Shown: positions 39,123-47,319, counted from the stretch's first letter. The stretch is 64,000 nucleotides of DNA from Pseudomonas laurylsulfativorans (GCF_002906155.1 NZ_MUJK01000001.1:434001-498000), one strand, 5' to 3'. The notes: a model not told the origin generated them from the sequence alone. Numbers and translations are program-made.

Positions 39123-39803
39123 TTAAAAGAAGTCGCTCTGTATGAAACCAAAGTCCATCAGTTCAGCATCTTTGACCGGGTTGAAGTTATCCATCTTGTT
39201 CTTGGCTGTCAGCGGTTCCGGTGGACTGCGTAACGCATTGGTTTTGTCGTAACCGGGACCGACGATAGCGAAGATAATGCCATTCCAGCCTTTGACAAAG
39301 TCATCATGGGAGTAGCGTTTGTGACCGAGTACCGGGTCGCCGATGTAGACCCAGTTCTTGTCCGCCCGCTGCAACACCACGAAGTGCTTGTAGCCGCGAA
39401 TTTCCATCAATACCACCACAGGAATCGTCACCGCATCGAGTCTTTCAGGCGGGATCTTGTAGCCCCGGGCGCGCATGCCGATGCGCTCTATGTAGCGTTT
39501 CATGTCCAGCATGGAAAAACCTTGGGTACGTACAAGGTCCTGGTCAGCGGTGACCAGCATGCCTTTGATGATGTGTTCCTCATCGACGTCAAGCCAATAG
39601 GCCTGGCGCAGTATCGTTGCCAGCGCGGCGGCACCGCAGCTGAAATCGGTTTTTTGTTCGACGATGTTGCTGAACTTGCGCTCACGCAAACTCTGTACGT
39701 GCTTGTACACCAGCACGCCACCCGGCAGGGCGGCAACCGGCATCTGTGCGGCCTGGGTCAAGCCAGACAGGCAGAGCAGGGCGAAAAGGACAGTCTTACG
39801 CAT
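39123..39803 (-). CDS. fapD: Fap-associated C39-like peptidase FapD
   Basis: A 226-residue protein with signal peptide (MRKTVLFALLCLSGLTQA) and a papain-fold C39 domain. The catalytic triad is visible: Cys56 in DFSCGAAAL, His140 in GYKHFVVL and Asp156 in IGDPVLG. FapD is thought to act as a protease in export or processing of fibril proteins. All three residues are intact, so it should be active. A GC-rich hairpin lies between fapC and fapD. ATG at 39803. Confidence 0.92.
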   Translation of the reverse strand: MRKTVLFALLCLSGLTQAAQMPVAALPGGVLVYKHVQSLRERKFSNIVEQKTDFSCGAAALATILRQAYWLDVDEEHIIKGMLVTADQDLVRTQGFSMLDMKRYIERIGMRARGYKIPPERLDAVTIPVVVLMEIRGYKHFVVLQRADKNWVYIGDPVLGHKRYSHDDFVKGWNGIIFAIVGPGYDKTNALRSPPEPLTAKNKMDNFNPVKDAELMDFGFIQSDFF

Positions 39804-39828
39804 GATCGATACGCCTTGGGGCTGTAGA

Positions 39829-39850
39829 AAAGCCCCGTCGCCGGGGCTTT
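39829..39850 (-). terminator. Intercistronic hairpin between fapC and fapD
   Basis: AAAGCCCCG (39829-39837) pairs exactly with CGGGGCTTT (39842-39850) around a 4-base loop; on the transcribed strand TTTTC follows. It lies 21 bp after the fapC stop and 26 bp before fapD. It can act as a partial terminator or 3' stabiliser so that fapC is expressed above fapDEF. Confidence 0.65.
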
Positions 39851-39870
39851 CATTACGATTGCGATCGCGA

Positions 39871-40725
39871 TTACTGGCAAAGTTTGCAGCCTGCGGCGAT
39901 GGACAGCGAGTTGCTTTGCTGGTTGCCTACGCCGGACGATACGTTCGCTCCGCCGTTGCCGGAGAAGTTGTTCATCGAGCCCGTTATCGAAGCATTGTTG
40001 GTTACAGGGGGTTTCCAGCTATCAGGCGTCATCACTTGTTGAGTGGTTACGCCAGCCAAACCGAATACACCCACGGGTACGACATCAGTCGCAGGATTGC
40101 CGTTGTTGCTGACCTTCATGCCGGACGTGCTTTGGTTGGCCGCTGCCGCCGCTAGTGCTACACGACCGCCCGAAACGGCAATTGCCAGGTTGTTTTTCTG
40201 TTGGTTGAAGGCGCCGGTGGTCACGTTGATGCCGATGTTGCCGGAACCGCTGTTGCCGGCGTTATTGAGCGTTGTGTTGTTGGTGTTGGAGCGGTTCCTG
40301 GCGGTGTTGCCGTTGCTCTTCTGAGTCGCGCTGGAGACGGCGACGGCGGTGCCGAAAATAAAGCTTTCGTCAGCCGTGGCAAGGGCGGCGGCGTTGTCTT
40401 GTTGGTTGCCGTCACCGGCTGCAACGTTGGCACCCATGTTGCCGTTGGAGTTGTTCAGGGAGTTATCGACTTTAGCGTCGTTTTGGGTGCCCTTGTTCGA
40501 TACCGAGTTGTGACGGCTGATCTGCGAGTCCAGCACGGCGGCCCCGGCGCCTGAAGTAACCTGCAGAAATTGTTCCAGACTCGGGCCTTCAGGCTGTTGG
40601 TTGTTGCCTTGCCCATTGCCCTGACCGTTGCCTTGACCATCATCAATACCGCCTGCTTGGGCTGCGAATGCCATCACTGCCGCCAGAGCGAAAGCCAGAG
40701 GTTTGAGAGCAGTTGTCGGGTTCAT
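39871..40725 (-). CDS. fapC: Major Fap functional-amyloid subunit FapC
   Basis: A 284-residue secreted fibre subunit. A signal peptide ends near AQA-GG, followed by a GQGNGQGN low-complexity stretch. Three imperfect amyloid repeats with the core G.N.G.NV..G..NQQ.N are at about 83-117 (NMGANVAAGDGNQQDN), 147-183 (NIGINVTTGAFNQQKNN) and 244-279 (NGGANVSSGVGNQQSNS), separated by variable linkers. The C-terminal CKLC motif (280-283) is the conserved CxxC of FapC. ATG 40725 has ACGGAG upstream. The 64-bp gap from fapB carries only a ribosome site. Confidence 0.95.
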   Translation of the reverse strand: MNPTTALKPLAFALAAVMAFAAQAGGIDDGQGNGQGNGQGNNQQPEGPSLEQFLQVTSGAGAAVLDSQISRHNSVSNKGTQNDAKVDNSLNNSNGNMGANVAAGDGNQQDNAAALATADESFIFGTAVAVSSATQKSNGNTARNRSNTNNTTLNNAGNSGSGNIGINVTTGAFNQQKNNLAIAVSGGRVALAAAAANQSTSGMKVSNNGNPATDVVPVGVFGLAGVTTQQVMTPDSWKPPVTNNASITGSMNNFSGNGGANVSSGVGNQQSNSLSIAAGCKLCQ

Positions 40726-40789
40726 GGTGTTTCTCCGTGCTCAATAGTTGGTCAAGTGTTGGTACGTCCCTAATTGCTCTGTATTGGGG

Positions 40790-41368
40790 TCAGTCAGCGA
40801 CCCGGATGCTTAGGGTGTTAGCCATTCGGTTTCCCACCCCGGCACTCTGGTTCACCTGGATCACTCCCCGGCTGCCGGTGAAGGCCTGGTCGCTTGTCAC
40901 GACCTGGCGACTGCCGTTTGGGGTGCCAGTTGCTCCCGAGTTCGGTAACAACGCCACGTTCTGTTGAGACAGGGCACTATCGTCGATGGCTTGTGGAGCA
41001 GCGCTGATGCTGATGCGCATGGCGTTGGCCATCTGGTTGTTCGCCCCGGCGCCCTGGTTGACACCCAGTACGCCGTTGCCATTACTGAAGGAGGTGCCGC
41101 TGATATTGGCCGTCGCATCAAGCGATGGGTTGGCGGGCGTGGTGATTTTTTGCCTGACGCTGGTGGTCGCACCGGCTTGGGTACCTATGGCGATTGCGCG
41201 GACGTTGGCCTGCTGCTGTTGATCACCGGCCGCCTGGTTGACGTTGAAGTTGCCTCGGTATTGAGTACCGGAGTCCTGGATGGAGGCGGTGTTGACCGAA
41301 CTGACGCCCGAATCGGCCATCACACCGGTGCAGCCGAGCAGGGCAAGTAACAGGAGGGATCGACTCAT
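40790..41368 (-). CDS. fapB: Fap nucleator / minor subunit FapB
   Basis: A 192-residue protein with signal peptide (MSRSLLLLALLGCTGVMA). Three repeats similar to those in FapC are seen: FNVNQAAGDQQQQANVRAIA, LGVNQGAGANNQMANAMRIS and IQVNQSAGVGNRMANTLSIR, near residues 37-62, 92-122 and 160-192. FapB is considered the nucleator of FapC fibrils. It starts 1 bp after the fapA stop, so translation is probably coupled. Confidence 0.93.
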   Translation of the reverse strand: MSRSLLLLALLGCTGVMADSGVSSVNTASIQDSGTQYRGNFNVNQAAGDQQQQANVRAIAIGTQAGATTSVRQKITTPANPSLDATANISGTSFSNGNGVLGVNQGAGANNQMANAMRISISAAPQAIDDSALSQQNVALLPNSGATGTPNGSRQVVTSDQAFTGSRGVIQVNQSAGVGNRMANTLSIRVAD

Positions 41369-41369
41369 C

Positions 41370-41807
41370 TCATTGGCCTCCCGCTATTCTGCCCAGTGAG
41401 CCGAGGCCGCTGCTCATGGCGCGGTTGATGGTTCCGGAAATGGCACCGCCACTGCCGCCACCGTGGCCGACGGACATTCCAGGCAAACCATTGGGGTTGC
41501 TGATGACGTTGATGCCTTGAATGCCACTCAGGCTTTGCCCGTTGCTGTTACGAAAGGCAGTTCCGGTGGTTACTCCGGCAATGTCGGCGTCGCTGAGTTC
41601 GCCGGTGACGCGGGCCGATGGGTTGGCATTGATGGTGTTCGGGTTCGTATCCCTGCCGCCGCTGCGCCCGATGGGAGTCGGGTGAACAGAACGATCAAGC
41701 ACGATGACACCGTTGCCTTCGGCTTGAGCGTTGGAACTGAGAATCGTGCCACCTGCGCTCGCGATCAGCAGGAGGCACGTTAAGCCCTTTTTGTTGAATA
41801 TCCCCAC
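41370..41807 (-). CDS. fapA: Fap operon first gene, periplasmic chaperone-like FapA
   Basis: A 145-residue protein with signal peptide (KGLTCLLLIASAGGTILSSNAQA) and a Gly/Ser/Asn-rich mature part (GLPGMSVGHGGGSGGAISG). FapA is reported to limit premature fibril formation and influence fibre composition. The start is GTG at 41807, with AAGGAA 8 bases upstream. First gene of the six-gene operon. About 55-70 bp upstream lies a plausible sigma-54 promoter. Confidence 0.9.
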   Translation of the reverse strand: MGIFNKKGLTCLLLIASAGGTILSSNAQAEGNGVIVLDRSVHPTPIGRSGGRDTNPNTINANPSARVTGELSDADIAGVTTGTAFRNSNGQSLSGIQGINVISNPNGLPGMSVGHGGGSGGAISGTINRAMSSGLGSLGRIAGGQ

Positions 41808-41860
41808 GACGTTTATTCCTTCATTTGACGGCCGTCCCTGGTCAGCTGTGTAAGGAATGG

Positions 41861-41876
41861 AGCGAAAGCTGTGCCG
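41861..41876 (-). promoter_or_regulatory. Candidate sigma-54 (-24/-12) promoter of the fap operon
   Basis: Read on the minus strand the 16 bases are CGGCACAGCTTTCGCT. They share with the consensus TGGCAC-N5-TTGCW the invariant GG and GC at the exact 10-base spacing, the GGCAC block and most of the -12 element (one mismatch T to C). Predicted start of transcription is about 41849, leaving a 5' leader of roughly 42 bases with AAGGAA in front of the fapA GTG. Confidence 0.5.
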
Positions 41877-41998
41877 GTTTTTGAATATCCAGTTGATTCA
41901 ATGGCTTGCAGATTTGTTCCGCGACCCCCTTTGCCGAAGATGTTCCAACGGTGAGACGGAACGCTGCGCCGGCAGCCCGGAAATACCGCCGCACCCCT

Positions 41999-42016
41999 CT
42001 AGAACAAAGGTTCTAG
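41999..42016. promoter_or_regulatory. Candidate enhancer site upstream of fapA
   Basis: CTAGAAC (41999-42005) and GTTCTAG (42010-42016) are exact reverse complements separated by AAAG. The site is about 150 bp upstream of the predicted fapA transcription start, the usual distance for sigma-54 activators. A second weaker pair, GTTCC at 41942 and GGAAC at 41958, lies between it and the promoter. The remaining sequence of the gap up to 42130 shows no gene. Confidence 0.4.
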
Positions 42017-42129
42017 CGCTGCTGTATCAATGCCTTTACAAGTCGGGTGACAAAACGACGAAGGGTGTTGAAACGGGCAGTTTGAGACAGAGAGAGTGTT
42101 TCAGGATCGGACACTTCCCCCCCAAAAAA

Positions 42130-42330
42130 ACAGGTTCTTCACGCATTCCCGGGAACTGTAGGAGCCGGCTTGCCGGCGATGGACTCAAGTGCGCCGCGTT
42201 TATCCAGTTCACGCGCGTTATCGTTAACGACCATCGCTGCGATGCGGCGACCCGACAAGCCAGCTCCTACAAGGGACCGCGTCCGAGTCGACAATGAAGC
42301 GGCCCCCAAACCAGTGAAGACCCAAAAAAC
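42130..42330. repeat. Extended REPIN-like repeat upstream of the fap operon
   Basis: Near-identical to 36753-36936: TTCACGCATTCCCGGGAAC, arm GGAGCCGGCTTGCCGGCGA, loop GCGCCGCGTTTATCCAG ... CGTTATCGTTAACGACC, right arm now longer (ACAAGCCAGCTCCTAC), then GGGACCGCGTCCGAGTCGAC and CCCAAACCAGTGAAGACCC. Together with the other copy it brackets the fap operon in direct orientation. Confidence 0.85.
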
Positions 42331-42365
42331 AGGGGGGATGGCGGGGGAATTGCCCTAGACGCCGA

Positions 42366-42890
42366 TCAGGCGTCGAGCAAACGGGTCACGGTGTTCAGTG
42401 CCTGGAGGCGGCGTTGCGCCCAATCTCCGCGCAGTACTTGAACCGGTTGTGCGTGGCGCTCGAGCCACGTCAGGGTCTGTTCGAAAAATGCCTGGCGTTC
42501 ACTCAAGCGGGGCTGGCAACGCTGGCCGTCATCCGTCCAGTCGACGTGTTCCGGCGACAGTAGCAAGTGCAAGTCGTAATGCCGGGCCAGTAGTGCCTGT
42601 TCAATCCAGGCAGGGCATTGGCCAAACAGGGTCTCGCTCCAGAGGATATTACTCAGCAGGTGCGTGTCGAGTATGAGCAACGGCGGTTGTTGCGCCCGCG
42701 CCAGGTCTTCCCATGCCAATTGGCCGCGGGCGATGGGGGTAATGTCGGCCAGTGTGGTGTCCCGCGGATTCTGCTCAATGAACCAGCGCACATATTCGTC
42801 AACCAGAATCCCGCCGAAACGCTGTCGCAACTCGGCCGCCAGCCAGCTTTTACCGCTGGATTCGGGGCCTGTGAGGACCAGGACTTTCAT
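42366..42890 (-). CDS. NadR-type nicotinamide riboside kinase-like ATPase
   Basis: A 174-residue P-loop protein resembling the C-terminal ribosylnicotinamide kinase domain of NadR, without the repressor and adenylyltransferase domains. Walker A GPESSGKS is at about 8-15, the conserved VDEYVRWF follows near 30, and LLILDTHLLSNILWSE is the Walker B-like segment. It probably phosphorylates nicotinamide riboside taken up by PnuC to NMN. Its ATG (42890) overlaps the pnuC stop by 4 bp, giving strong support for this pairing. The longer frame to 42917 lacks a ribosome site. Confidence 0.85.
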   Translation of the reverse strand: MKVLVLTGPESSGKSWLAAELRQRFGGILVDEYVRWFIEQNPRDTTLADITPIARGQLAWEDLARAQQPPLLILDTHLLSNILWSETLFGQCPAWIEQALLARHYDLHLLLSPEHVDWTDDGQRCQPRLSERQAFFEQTLTWLERHAQPVQVLRGDWAQRRLQALNTVTRLLDA

Positions 42891-43450
42891 GCGCGCAATG
42901 CCGGATCGGCGCGCCATTCGCGCCAGCCCTGCACGGCGATAACGGCGAACAACCCGTACAGGGTGGCAGTCAGGTACAGGTCCTTATAGATGAACAGCCC
43001 GACGAAAATCACATCCAGGGCGATCCACAACGGCCAGCACTGGACACGTTTTTGCGCCATCCAGACCTGCGCCACCAGGCTGAACCCGGTCAGCGCTGCA
43101 TCGAGCCAGGGTTGTGCGGCGTCGGTCCAGTGGGCCATGACCGCCCCCAGCAACAGACTGCCGACGGCGCCAATGGTGAGGCTCAACACCACGAGTCGAG
43201 TGTCGAGCCGACTGACTTCGCGGCCATGGGTCGTTTCGCCCACCTGCGTCCACTGCCACCAGCCGTAAAGCTGCAAAGCGGCATAGACGATTTGCAGCAG
43301 CATGTCCGAATACAGCTTCACCTCAAAAAAGATCCAGCTATATAGCAGCACCATGACCAGGCCGATGGGCCAGCACCAGGGGTTCTGTTTGACTGTCAGC
43401 CAGACGGCAATGACACCGAGGGCGGCGGCAAACAGTTCAAGCCCGGACAT
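42887..43450 (-). CDS. pnuC: Nicotinamide riboside transporter PnuC
   Basis: A 187-residue membrane protein with about six or seven membrane segments, the PnuC/SWEET-like arrangement. WCWPIGLVMVLLYSWIFFEVKLYSDMLLQ and LQLYGWWQW are family hallmarks, with the WxxGxxW-type pattern. It imports nicotinamide riboside by facilitated diffusion, trapped by the kinase encoded next. ATG 43450 (MSGLELF) follows AAGGAACC; the frame extends upstream to 43723 but without membrane segments or conserved sequence. Confidence 0.9.
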   Translation of the reverse strand: MSGLELFAAALGVIAVWLTVKQNPWCWPIGLVMVLLYSWIFFEVKLYSDMLLQIVYAALQLYGWWQWTQVGETTHGREVSRLDTRLVVLSLTIGAVGSLLLGAVMAHWTDAAQPWLDAALTGFSLVAQVWMAQKRVQCWPLWIALDVIFVGLFIYKDLYLTATLYGLFAVIAVQGWREWRADPALRA

Positions 43451-43875
43451 GGAGGTTCCTTGGGGAAATCGAAGAGGGGGCGGATTGTAACCGGATTGGC
43501 GTTTGGAATCCCGTGATGCAGGGCGTGCCCCGCTGGCGCATGAAGCGGTACTGAAATGGGCCTTGGCCTGTTGGCTGCCAGCGGCCGATCGCTGCGTATT
43601 CTTGCTCCTGTCATAAACCATTGCCAGCATCCAGCCACGTATCGGCGCACGAACCCGTGCAATGCGTGTCCGATATCGCGGCAGCGCCGAACGGACTTGT
43701 CTGATAGGATTTCGGCCCCGCACGGATAAACCCGACTCAGGGTGGTTTTTTCACAGGGTTTTTACGGTTCTGTGGTGATCCTTGATGCGCGGGGCTTCAG
43801 TTACGCTGTTCGCTATGAAAGCTTTTGAAAAATACTAACGGGGCATGCCGATGCGCATAGCCTTTTGGGGGATTG
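43451..43875. other. 425-bp intergenic region between pnuC and uppP
   Basis: Divergent promoters for pnuC (minus) and uppP (plus) must be here. I looked for a riboswitch-like fold in front of pnuC and for REP arms and found neither. A T-rich stretch (GGTTTTTTCACAGGGTTTTTACGG, 43742-) and short inverted GC blocks are present but with no clear function. Confidence 0.4.
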
Positions 43876-44706
43876 ATGGATCTTTGGACCGCCTTTCAGG
43901 CATTGATTCTTGGGGTTGTAGAAGGGCTGACCGAGTTCCTGCCCATTTCCAGTACGGGTCACCAGATTATCGTGGCCGACTTGCTTGGCTTCGGCGGCGA
44001 GCGGGCGATGGCGTTCAACATCATTATTCAGCTGGGTGCCATCCTGGCTGTGGTGTGGGAGTTTCGGCGCAAGATCTTCGACGTGGTCATCGGTCTGCCG
44101 ACTCAGCCGAGTGCCCGGCGATTTACCGCTAACCTGTTGATCGCGTTCTTTCCGGCCGTGGTGTTGGGCGTCATCTTCGCCGACCTGATCCACGAATACC
44201 TGTTCAATCCGATTACCGTGGCAACGGCGCTGGTCGTGGGCGGCATCATCATGTTGTGGGCCGAGCGCCGTCAGCATGAAGTACACGCCGAGACCGTGGA
44301 TGACATCACCTGGAAAGATGCCCTGAAAGTTGGCTTCGCCCAATGCCTGGCCATGATTCCGGGCACTTCGCGTTCGGGCTCGACGATCATCGGCGGGTTA
44401 CTGTTCGGCCTGTCGCGCAAGACCGCTACCGAGTTCTCGTTCTTCCTGGCGATGCCTACCATGGTCGGCGCGGCGGTGTACTCGGGTTATAAATACCGCC
44501 ACCTGTTTGTCCCGGCGGATTTCCCGGTGTTCGCGATCGGCTTCGTCACGGCGTTCATCTTCGCGATGATTGCGGTTCGCGGGCTGCTCAAGTTCATCGC
44601 CAATCACAGCTATGCGGCGTTTGCCTGGTATCGCATCGTGTTCGGCCTGATCATCCTGGCGACCTGGCAATTCGGCTGGGTTGACTGGAGCGCGGCGAAG
44701 CCGTGA
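43876..44706 (+). CDS. uppP: Undecaprenyl-diphosphatase UppP (BacA)
   Basis: A 276-residue polytopic membrane enzyme that recycles undecaprenyl pyrophosphate for peptidoglycan and O-antigen synthesis. The two signature regions are intact: [15 protein letters not shown] (residues 15-29, catalytic glutamates) and [10 protein letters not shown] (mid-protein, catalytic Ser/Arg). ATG 43876 is preceded by a GGGG stretch; TTG 43873 is an alternative. The next gene starts inside its stop codon (GTGA), so the two are coupled. Confidence 0.93.
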   Translation: MDLWTAFQALILGVVEGLTEFLPISSTGHQIIVADLLGFGGERAMAFNIIIQLGAILAVVWEFRRKIFDVVIGLPTQPSARRFTANLLIAFFPAVVLGVIFADLIHEYLFNPITVATALVVGGIIMLWAERRQHEVHAETVDDITWKDALKVGFAQCLAMIPGTSRSGSTIIGGLLFGLSRKTATEFSFFLAMPTMVGAAVYSGYKYRHLFVPADFPVFAIGFVTAFIFAMIAVRGLLKFIANHSYAAFAWYRIVFGLIILATWQFGWVDWSAAKP

Positions 44707-45131
44707 GTGACTCGCCCTCGCGCAATAACCCCGGACGCCTGTCCGGGGGACAGGTCCGTTATCCACGGCTGAAGTGGCTGGTGTTTGCAATCCTGTGCGC
44801 GTTGCCGCTGTCGGGTTCGGTGTCGTTCTGGCTGCATGGGGAGTCTCTGATTCCCCTGGCGGCCTACGGCATCGTCAGCGTCGTGACGTTTTTTCTGTAC
44901 TGGAGCGACAAGCGCAAGGCGCGCGCCGAGCAATGGCGGACGCCGGAGAATGTCCTGCATGCGCTGGAGCTCGCCGGAGGCTGGCCCGGGGCGTTGCTGG
45001 CCCAGCAAGCGTTTCGGCACAAAACGCGCAAAGTCTCGTTTCAGTTGGTGTTCTGGATCATCGTCCTGCTGCACGAGGTGTTCTGGATCGATCACCTGTT
45101 CCTCGGCGCGCACGGGTTCGCCTTGTTCTAA
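44703..45131 (+). CDS. DUF1294 membrane protein
   Basis: A 142-residue protein with three or four membrane segments ([57 protein letters not shown]). [34 protein letters not shown] is the DUF1294 signature (shown in part). GTG 44703 overlaps the uppP stop by 4 bp. The function is unknown; in some species the domain is fused to a cold-shock domain, which is absent here. Confidence 0.85.
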   Translation: MSDSPSRNNPGRLSGGQVRYPRLKWLVFAILCALPLSGSVSFWLHGESLIPLAAYGIVSVVTFFLYWSDKRKARAEQWRTPENVLHALELAGGWPGALLAQQAFRHKTRKVSFQLVFWIIVLLHEVFWIDHLFLGAHGFALF

Positions 45132-45142
45132 CAAGGAAGGCT

Positions 45143-45502
45143 CTACAACAAGAGTCCGACTTGAGCGCGCTTTGGCAGTCTGCTCACCACCAATTGGTGG
45201 GAGCGCTGCAACAATCCCTGCAGTTCTTCGCTACCGAGCGGGTAGGGCGTTTCCATGATGATCCACTGCGCGCGCGCCAGATAAGGCGCCGGATGAATCC
45301 CTGGGCGGTCGCAATGGCCGAGAAACAAGTCTTTGTCGACCTTGAAGGCCAGGGAATCACCCCGCAACCCCTGCAAGGCGAACATCTTGTTCCCGGCAAT
45401 CGAAAACACCCGCACGCCTCCCCATTTATAGTCTTCCCGAGCGCCGGGCAGGGTAAGGCAAAATTTCGCGACATCCTCTTCGCTCATCCGTCCAGCTTTC
45501 AT
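45143..45502 (-). CDS. MmcQ/YjbR family protein
   Basis: A 119-residue protein of the YjbR double-stranded-DNA-binding-like fold, with FCLTLPGAREDYKWGG near the start, FSIAGNKMFALQ and LAFKVDK in the middle, and W at the IIMETPYPLGSEEL region. Its role in bacteria is unclear. The ATG at 45502 overlaps the stop of the upstream LysR gene by 4 bp (ATGA), so the two are co-translated; an inner ATG at 45487 has no better site. Confidence 0.82.
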   Translation of the reverse strand: MKAGRMSEEDVAKFCLTLPGAREDYKWGGVRVFSIAGNKMFALQGLRGDSLAFKVDKDLFLGHCDRPGIHPAPYLARAQWIIMETPYPLGSEELQGLLQRSHQLVVSRLPKRAQVGLLL

Positions 45503-46407
45503 AACAATCTTTCCCCACAGGCATTGAAGGATTCAACCAAATGGTCAATCCAGGCGCGTACCGCCGGCATCACTCCGCGTCGATGAGGATAGACCGCTTG
45601 CAGCCAGCCACCGGGCAACGACCAGTCGGGCAACAACTGCACCAGTGAGCCGTTTTCCAGTTCCTGCTCGCAATACATCATGGGCAGCATCGTAAAGCCC
45701 AGACCAGAAAGGGTGCTGGCCCTGCGCACGATAAAGTCATCGATGCCCAGCCGGGCTTCGAGCGCGAGTTCCCAACTTTTTCCCTTTTGATCCAGCATGC
45801 GGATGTGCACCATGCGATCGGCTTCCAGGGCGCCGAGTACCGGCAGGCTTTTCAGATCCTCGGGATGGTTGATCTCACGGCCCACGAGGAAGCCGGGACT
45901 GGCAACCATCACCATCTGCGCCTGACGCAGGCGACGGGTGACCAGCAGCGGGTCTTCGTCGCCCAGTTCCCGCACACGCAGGGCCACGTCAATGCCTTCG
46001 TTGACCAGGTCGACCCGTCGGTTGAGCAGCATGACTTCCAGCTGGACTTGCGGAAACCGCTCCAGAAAGTCGCTGATCACCCCCGGCAATATTTCGTGGG
46101 CCAGCCCGACCGGGCAGGACACCCGCAAACGCCCACGGGGTTCGCTGGACATGCTGGCCACGGCCTCGTCGGCCATTTCCGCCTCCAGCAGCATCGCCTG
46201 GCAGTGTCTGAGGTAGCGTTCACCCACGGCGGTGAGCTTCAGTTGTCGGGTGGTGCGTTGCAGCAACCGTGCGCCAAGGCGTTCTTCCAGTTCGGCGATG
46301 CGCCGTGACAGCCGGGACTTGGGGATGCCCAGCAATCGTCCGGCTGCCGCGAAGCCACCGGCTTCCACGACCTTGGCGAAGTAATACAGGTCATTGAGGT
46401 CTTGCAT
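45499..46407 (-). CDS. LysR family regulator, divergent from azoR
   Basis: A 302-residue LysR-type regulator with the helix-turn-helix at about residues 4-62 (DLYYFAKVVEAGGFAAAGRL, IPKSRLSRRIAELEERLG in part) and an effector domain from residue 92. The sequence belongs to the CrgA/AaeR-like subgroup. It is divergently transcribed from azoR across about 130 bp, a common arrangement for quinone- or azo-responsive regulators, and is coupled to a YjbR-like gene. ATG at 46407. Confidence 0.87.
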   Translation of the reverse strand: MQDLNDLYYFAKVVEAGGFAAAGRLLGIPKSRLSRRIAELEERLGARLLQRTTRQLKLTAVGERYLRHCQAMLLEAEMADEAVASMSSEPRGRLRVSCPVGLAHEILPGVISDFLERFPQVQLEVMLLNRRVDLVNEGIDVALRVRELGDEDPLLVTRRLRQAQMVMVASPGFLVGREINHPEDLKSLPVLGALEADRMVHIRMLDQKGKSWELALEARLGIDDFIVRRASTLSGLGFTMLPMMYCEQELENGSLVQLLPDWSLPGGWLQAVYPHRRGVMPAVRAWIDHLVESFNACGERLL

Positions 46408-46500
46408 GATGTGAGCCTGATTGTTCTATCTGTGAGACGAACTATCGCATTGTTGCCGTCTAATCAGCTATTGGTTTCGTCTGTAGGATTAGTCCCATCA

Positions 46501-46520
46501 GATCGCCCTTGTGGGCGATC
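46501..46520. promoter_or_regulatory. Perfect palindrome in the azoR leader
   Basis: GATCGCCC (46501-46508) and GGGCGATC (46513-46520) flank TTGT. It ends 18 bp before the azoR start, just upstream of the CTGGAG ribosome site, so it could be a regulator site or an mRNA hairpin that affects translation. Confidence 0.45.
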
Positions 46521-46538
46521 CTCACCTGGAGATCCCAC

Positions 46539-47150
46539 ATGAAACTGCTGCATATCGATTCGAGCATCCTGGGCGACAACTCGGCTTCCCGTCAGTTGAG
46601 CAGCGAAGTCGTCAAAGCCTGGCAAGCCGCCGAGCCGACCGCTGTAGTGACCTATCGCGACCTGGCCGCCGACGCGATCAGCCACTTCTCGGCCAATACC
46701 CTGGTTGCAGCCGGTACCACCGCTGAATTGCGTAACGCCGCCCAACAGCACGAAGCCGAATTGAGTGCCTCGACCCTGGCCGAATTCCTCGCCGCCGATG
46801 CGGTGGTGATTGCCGCACCGATGTACAACTTCACCATCCCGACTCAACTGAAGGCCTGGATCGACCGTATCGCCGTTGCCGGTCAGACCTTCCGTTACAC
46901 CGAAGCCGGCCCTGAAGGCCTGTGCGGCGGCAAAAAAGTGGTGATCGTCTCGACGTCCGGCGGCATGCACGCCGGTCAGGCAACCGGTGTCGCCCACGAA
47001 GAGTACTTGAAGGTTCTATTTGGTTTCATCGGCATCACCGACATCGAAATCGTCCGTGCCGAAGGCTTGGCTTACGGTGACGAGGTGCGCAACAAAGCCA
47101 TGAGCGCGGCCCACGCACAAATCAGCGAGCAGTTGTTCGCCGCCGCGTAA
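46539..47150 (+). CDS. azoR: FMN-dependent NADH-azoreductase
   Basis: A 203-residue flavodoxin-fold quinone/azo reductase. [19 protein letters not shown] forms the FMN phosphate loop, [18 protein letters not shown] is the AzoR hallmark and [10 protein letters not shown] closes the flavin site. It reduces quinones and azo dyes by two-electron transfer, protecting against thiol stress. ATG 46539 with CTGGAG 7-8 bases upstream; the frame opens earlier at 46509. Divergent LysR gene upstream, terminator downstream. Confidence 0.92.
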   Translation: MKLLHIDSSILGDNSASRQLSSEVVKAWQAAEPTAVVTYRDLAADAISHFSANTLVAAGTTAELRNAAQQHEAELSASTLAEFLAADAVVIAAPMYNFTIPTQLKAWIDRIAVAGQTFRYTEAGPEGLCGGKKVVIVSTSGGMHAGQATGVAHEEYLKVLFGFIGITDIEIVRAEGLAYGDEVRNKAMSAAHAQISEQLFAAA

Positions 47151-47189
47151 GGCTTGCGTAAAACCAGGCACCCGCTCATGTAATGCCCC

Positions 47190-47237
47190 AAAAAACTCTG
47201 TATTCTGGTTACGCAAGTACCAGCTACGGAGTTTTTT
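47190..47237 (+). terminator. Rho-independent terminator of azoR
   Basis: AAAAAACTC (47190-47198) pairs with GGAGTTTTTT (47228-47237), with an inner CTGG/CCAG pairing. A T6 run follows the stem. Confidence 0.75.
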
Positions 47238-47319
47238 GTTTCTGGTCGTTTCAGATTGTGGCCCGACTTATGCTTTTCAGGGTCTACGACTCAAGTCCGG
47301 TAACAAGGTGGGGCATCCC

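Noticed and set aside
43451..43875. Possible riboswitch in front of pnuC
   Set aside because: No consensus pattern of a thiamine, NAD or other known aptamer was found in the minus-strand leader.
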